18,484 bases of DNA, taken from positions 1 through 18,484 of the forward strand of contig JBNLGG010000076.1 in NCBI GenBank assembly GCA_050305935.1. Direction: 5' to 3'. The DNA is from CAJXNP01 sp050305935 (lineage in GTDB: Bacteria > Bacteroidota > Bacteroidia > Cytophagales > Cyclobacteriaceae). The position numbers were made by a program, and so were the translations under genes. Below, piece after piece: positions 15,249 through 18,484 of this stretch (the first letter of the stretch is position 1; each line of letters begins with the position of its first letter). The notes under the pieces are model-generated. The model did not search any database. It saw only the letters and a program-made list of their open reading frames with translations, and was not told where the DNA came from.

Positions 15249-15470
15249 GATTTTAAATTTTTAGCATTTATTGTGAATAATTTTTAAAAACTGGTATTTA
15301 CAAGCAAAAATCCTTCCCAACTATTTTCCCAATTTAACTGTAATAAAGGCACTTTTCAATGATAAACCATTTTCATTTTGACAATCTAAATTCAAATTGA
15401 CAATAATTATTATTTCACAACCCCGTTTTACTGAAACAAATCGTAACTTGGATTTTCTTAAAGCGGGAAA

Positions 15471-18068
15471 ATGAAACTTAAACTTATTGCCATACTTCTA
15501 TTAGCATTAAGTGCCATCCTGATGGTCGGCTTTGTTTCATACTTCGGATTGTCAAATTTAATGGCCACGATCGAAGCAACGGTAAAGCCTGATTACAGGG
15601 AAGAAAAACTACAGGATTTACTTTACCACCTCTCCGAAGCAGAAAATGGCGTCCGCATTTATACCATCACTCGAGACCCTCAATACCTGAGGTCTTTTTT
15701 TTCAAATAATCTGCAAGCTGACTCCATCATTCAGTACCTCCGCGTCAACTCCATTGACAATCCATACCTTTTTTCGGCCTTCGATAGCATCGATCAACTG
15801 ATCAGCAAGAAAGTCAATATCCAAAATCGCCTCGTCAGGCTTAAGCAGGATCAGAAGCGGATCGATGTGTATGAAGAGGTGCTGGCGAAAGTCCAGTCGC
15901 TGGAGCGAAAAAATGCCGTTTTTGATTCACTGGAAAATACCATTGCCGAAACAGAGAAAAAACTGGAACGTGAGATCATTATCAAGGAACAGGAGCTCAT
16001 TCTAAGTGAAAATGAACTAACCGAAGAAAAACAGGGCCTACTAAAGAAAATTTTCGGTCAAGGTAAAAAAGCTGAAAGGGCGCAGCACGCACAACAGGAA
16101 AATGTAGCCATTAAAGAAAAGGAACTTGATACTTTGCTCGCAGTCAAAGACACCCTGACAAACATCATCGACACCATTCGCAAGGAAAACATCACCAGTG
16201 AGGTAGAGCAATCGCTGGCGGAAATAAAGGGCAAAGAAGAAGCACTCAACAAGGAGCTGACCATCGCCGAATTGATCCTGACCAGGCGGGACAAACAATT
16301 TTCCAACAGCATCCACCAGCAGGTATCAAAAATGCAGGCCTATTTTGACGAAAAGAATGCCAGTAAGGCCACCGAAGCGTCTTCTTTTTTTTCCAACATC
16401 ACCAATCTGATCAAAATTATCGGGACTATCTTTTCCGTCATTTTCGTAGTCATGGCGTTTATCATTTTCAAAGACATAAAAACCAATCAGCGATACAGGA
16501 TGCAATTGGAAAGGGCTAAAAAGAAAGCAGAGAGACTAGCCCAGGCAAAAAATGATTTCCTTTCCAATATGAGCCACGAGATCCGCACACCGATGAACGC
16601 CATATTGGGCTTTGCGGAACAACTGAGCGAATCTCCTCTGGATGAAAAGGGGAAAAAACAATTGAGCATTATCCAAAATGCCTCCCAACACCTTTTGTCG
16701 ATTATAAACGACATCCTCGATTTTGCTAAAATTGAAGCTGGAAAAATAAAGCTGGAAAAGATCCCCTTTTATATTCCCGACAATGCGCAGATTGTTTACG
16801 ACACATTATATAAAAGTGCATTGGATAAAAACCTGCAGTTTGACCTTGACATAAGTGACCAAATCAGCGAGCATCATGTGAAAGGCGACCCCGTCCGCTT
16901 CCGGCAAATCCTTTTTAATCTCACCGGCAATGCGATTAAATTTACCGAGGAAGGATTTGTAAAGATTATCATCGACCACGACTTCAGGCACATCATCATT
17001 AAAGTGCTTGATTCAGGTATTGGTATTGAAAAAGAAAACATTCATTTGATTTTCAAAAAGTTCGACCAGGCAAACCAAAGTACGTCCAAAAAATACGGCG
17101 GGACAGGACTGGGGCTTGCCATTGTCAAAAAACTGGTCGAAATGCAGCGAGGACTCATCACCGTAAAAAGCGAAAAAGGACAGGGAACCGAGTTTACGGT
17201 CAAGCTTCCCTACATTCCAATGGACCCCAGTGAAGAAGAAAAACTGCACCAGACTGACGACGAAAAAGTTTTTCTAAGCCATCTACACAACACCAGGGTG
17301 TTATTAGTCGATGATGAGGAATACAATTTGCTCTTGCTGGAAAGCATCCTCAAAAAGTATTCAATTCCATTTGTTTCGGTGAGCAATGGGTCAAAGGCAG
17401 TAGAAAAGTTTAGCAAGTCCCAGTTTGACATTGCGTTTGTTGATCTGCAGATGGAAGATATGGACGGAATTGAACTGACCAATGTGATCAGGACCCAATT
17501 CAATTCAGACATACCGATCATTGCCTGTACAGCTTCGGCAAATAGTGAGACCAGGGAAAAATGCCTCCAGGCAGGCATGAACCATGTACTTGTCAAACCC
17601 ATTCGCGAGAAAGACTTTATTCAATTCATCCAAAAAAATATTGATCAAAACCAGTCACAGAGAAAAGTAACAAACGATATTCCTCCTGAAGGGAGTCCTA
17701 CAAACACCATTCATCACGAAAACAAGCTGGACGAAATTTATCGCCTTTTTCAAAATGACAAGAATATGGCCATGAGCATGGCGGGGATATATCATAAGAA
17801 CCTGTTGGAAATAAATGCTTTTTATAAGAAGGAGGCGTTTGAAGCACTTGGCAAGACCCGGGCACTCGCACATAAGATCCTGCCATCCACCCGGCATATG
17901 GGCTTTGAGTCATTGGCAGCAAGCCTGAAAGAATTAGAACGGCAGATAGAAGAAAACGGAAAAAGCGAAACGATTAATGATTTAATAAAGCAAATAGAAA
18001 GAGAATCAGACGATATACTTCGGCAAATCGAAGAATTCATCGATTCTAATAATGTAAATGTGAATTAG
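15471..18068 (+). CDS. Hybrid sensor histidine kinase with receiver and Hpt domains
   Basis: Inner-membrane sensor of 865 residues. Order: TM1 (about 5-27); a periplasmic sensor of about 285 residues whose second half (about 130-290) is very rich in Glu, Lys, Gln and Leu and reads as a long coiled coil; TM2 (about 312-334); HisKA with phospho-acceptor His369 in MSHEIRTPMN; HATPase_c with N-box LFNLTGNAIKF, DSGIGIE and GGTGLGLAIV starting at Gly543; a receiver domain (Asp614-Asp615, phospho-acceptor Asp658 in VDLQMEDMDG, Lys709); and a C-terminal Hpt domain with His801 in ALAHKILPSTRHMG. All residues for a His-Asp-His relay are present in one chain. No PAS or HAMP domain is evident. The response regulator gene begins 18 bases downstream and is the likely target. 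The stimulus is unknown. Confidence 0.93.
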   Translation: MKLKLIAILLLALSAILMVGFVSYFGLSNLMATIEATVKPDYREEKLQDLLYHLSEAENGVRIYTITRDPQYLRSFFSNNLQADSIIQYLRVNSIDNPYLFSAFDSIDQLISKKVNIQNRLVRLKQDQKRIDVYEEVLAKVQSLERKNAVFDSLENTIAETEKKLEREIIIKEQELILSENELTEEKQGLLKKIFGQGKKAERAQHAQQENVAIKEKELDTLLAVKDTLTNIIDTIRKENITSEVEQSLAEIKGKEEALNKELTIAELILTRRDKQFSNSIHQQVSKMQAYFDEKNASKATEASSFFSNITNLIKIIGTIFSVIFVVMAFIIFKDIKTNQRYRMQLERAKKKAERLAQAKNDFLSNMSHEIRTPMNAILGFAEQLSESPLDEKGKKQLSIIQNASQHLLSIINDILDFAKIEAGKIKLEKIPFYIPDNAQIVYDTLYKSALDKNLQFDLDISDQISEHHVKGDPVRFRQILFNLTGNAIKFTEEGFVKIIIDHDFRHIIIKVLDSGIGIEKENIHLIFKKFDQANQSTSKKYGGTGLGLAIVKKLVEMQRGLITVKSEKGQGTEFTVKLPYIPMDPSEEEKLHQTDDEKVFLSHLHNTRVLLVDDEEYNLLLLESILKKYSIPFVSVSNGSKAVEKFSKSQFDIAFVDLQMEDMDGIELTNVIRTQFNSDIPIIACTASANSETREKCLQAGMNHVLVKPIREKDFIQFIQKNIDQNQSQRKVTNDIPPEGSPTNTIHHENKLDEIYRLFQNDKNMAMSMAGIYHKNLLEINAFYKKEAFEALGKTRALAHKILPSTRHMGFESLAASLKELERQIEENGKSETINDLIKQIERESDDILRQIEEFIDSNNVNVN

Positions 18069-18086
18069 TTTTTTAAGGGAAATTAT

Positions 18087-18484
18087 ATGAATCAATTGAA
18101 GATTTTTGTGGTGGAAGATGACGACTGGTACAGCGAATTTATTAGCTACAATATCAACCTGGACGAAAGTCATCAGATCATAAAATGCAAGACGGGCAAA
18201 GAATGCCTGGATAAAATCAAAGAAATGCCGGATGTCATTACACTGGACTACCAGTTGCCTGACATGACCGGCGAGGAAATCCTGAAAAAGATCAAGGACA
18301 TCAATCCCGACATCGATGTAGTCGTTATTTCCGAGCAGGAAAAAATAGAAACTGCTGTAGAATTATTAAAACTTGGCGCCTATGATTACATCGTCAAATC
18401 AAAGGACATCCGCGACCGGCTGCTCAACGTCATTCGCAACCTTAAAAATCAACAAGGACTGAAACAGCAAATCGACAGCCTCCA
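18087..18484 (+). CDS. Response regulator, 3' truncated, possibly NtrC type
   Basis: Starts at the ATG at 18087 with AAGGGA seven bases upstream and runs off the window with no stop. The 132 visible residues are one receiver domain: IFVVEDDDWYSE (acidic pocket Glu10-Asp11-Asp12), phospho-acceptor Asp54 in VITLDYQLPDMTGEE, VVVIS (Ser switch) and YDYIVKSKD (conserved Lys). A charged, Gln-rich linker (NLKNQQGLKQQIDSL) begins at the right edge, as in regulators that continue into an AAA+ sigma-54-activating domain; that domain itself is not in view, so the output is inferred. It is almost certainly co-transcribed with the hybrid kinase and would accept phosphate from its Hpt domain. Confidence 0.88.
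   Translation, partial: MNQLKIFVVEDDDWYSEFISYNINLDESHQIIKCKTGKECLDKIKEMPDVITLDYQLPDMTGEEILKKIKDINPDIDVVVISEQEKIETAVELLKLGAYDYIVKSKDIRDRLLNVIRNLKNQQGLKQQIDSL

Noticed and set aside
6976..18068. The YfiR-like pair plus the hybrid kinase as a complete Yfi-type cyclic-di-GMP system
   Set aside because: No diguanylate cyclase or YfiB-like lipoprotein is in the window, and the kinase lies 7 kb away behind unrelated genes; a functional link is not supported here.
1..18484. CRISPR arrays, tRNA or rRNA genes, insertion sequences, phage or defence genes
   Set aside because: I looked on both strands and found no regularly spaced repeats, no cloverleaf or rRNA signature, and no transposase, integrase or defence-family motif.

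Overview
The window looks like chromosomal DNA of a Bacteroidota bacterium, most likely of the class Cytophagia. The reasons are: many lipoproteins with Bacteroidota-type domains (DUF4382, DUF4377/META); secreted proteins whose signal peptides end in ...AQ; YfiR-like (DUF4154) proteins; a hybrid histidine kinase followed at once by a response regulator; weak Shine-Dalgarno sequences; and one good match to the Bacteroidota -33/-7 promoter (TTTG, 19 bases, TAnnTTTG). The assignment rests on these features only, because no rRNA or other marker gene is present. I see no tRNA, rRNA, CRISPR array, insertion sequence or phage.

Layout. 1-1165: 5'-truncated cation:proton antiporter (+). 1259-4457: two-gene minus-strand unit, an M61 metallopeptidase followed by a CubicO-type serine hydrolase. 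4713-5546: a lipoprotein of unknown function (+) with a clear terminator. 5547-6975: gene-poor stretch holding a degenerate CTCTGCG-type repeat, a second hairpin terminator, a very AT-rich segment (about 19% G+C over 6001-6180) and the decayed remains of a secreted-protein gene. 6976-8433: two YfiR-like paralogues (-). 8504-10273: an inward-rectifier K+ channel (+) and an MscS mechanosensitive channel (-) whose stop codons touch. 10365-11029: a DUF4377 lipoprotein gene followed in the same frame by a META/HslJ-like domain, cut off by a stop codon and broken again by a one-base deletion. 11103-11999: an EamA drug/metabolite exporter. 12294-14226: amtB and a P-II gene, ammonium uptake and its regulator, separated by a cluster of palindromes. 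14421-15248: a DUF4382 lipoprotein. 15471-18484: a hybrid histidine kinase and the start of a response regulator that runs off the window.

How the parts fit. Most genes are ordinary housekeeping or membrane and envelope functions: ion homeostasis (antiporter, Kir, MscS), ammonium assimilation (AmtB/P-II), and envelope lipoproteins and peptidases. The kinase and response regulator form one two-component unit, with the kinase carrying its own receiver and phosphotransfer domains. I did not find a convincing new multi-gene system. The points most worth a second look are the P-II protein (no residue equivalent to the uridylylated Tyr51, plus a ten-residue insertion in the B-loop), the paired YfiR proteins that lack the paired cysteines of the Pseudomonas protein and have a dead gene downstream, the split DUF4377-META gene, and the palindrome cluster between amtB and the P-II gene.
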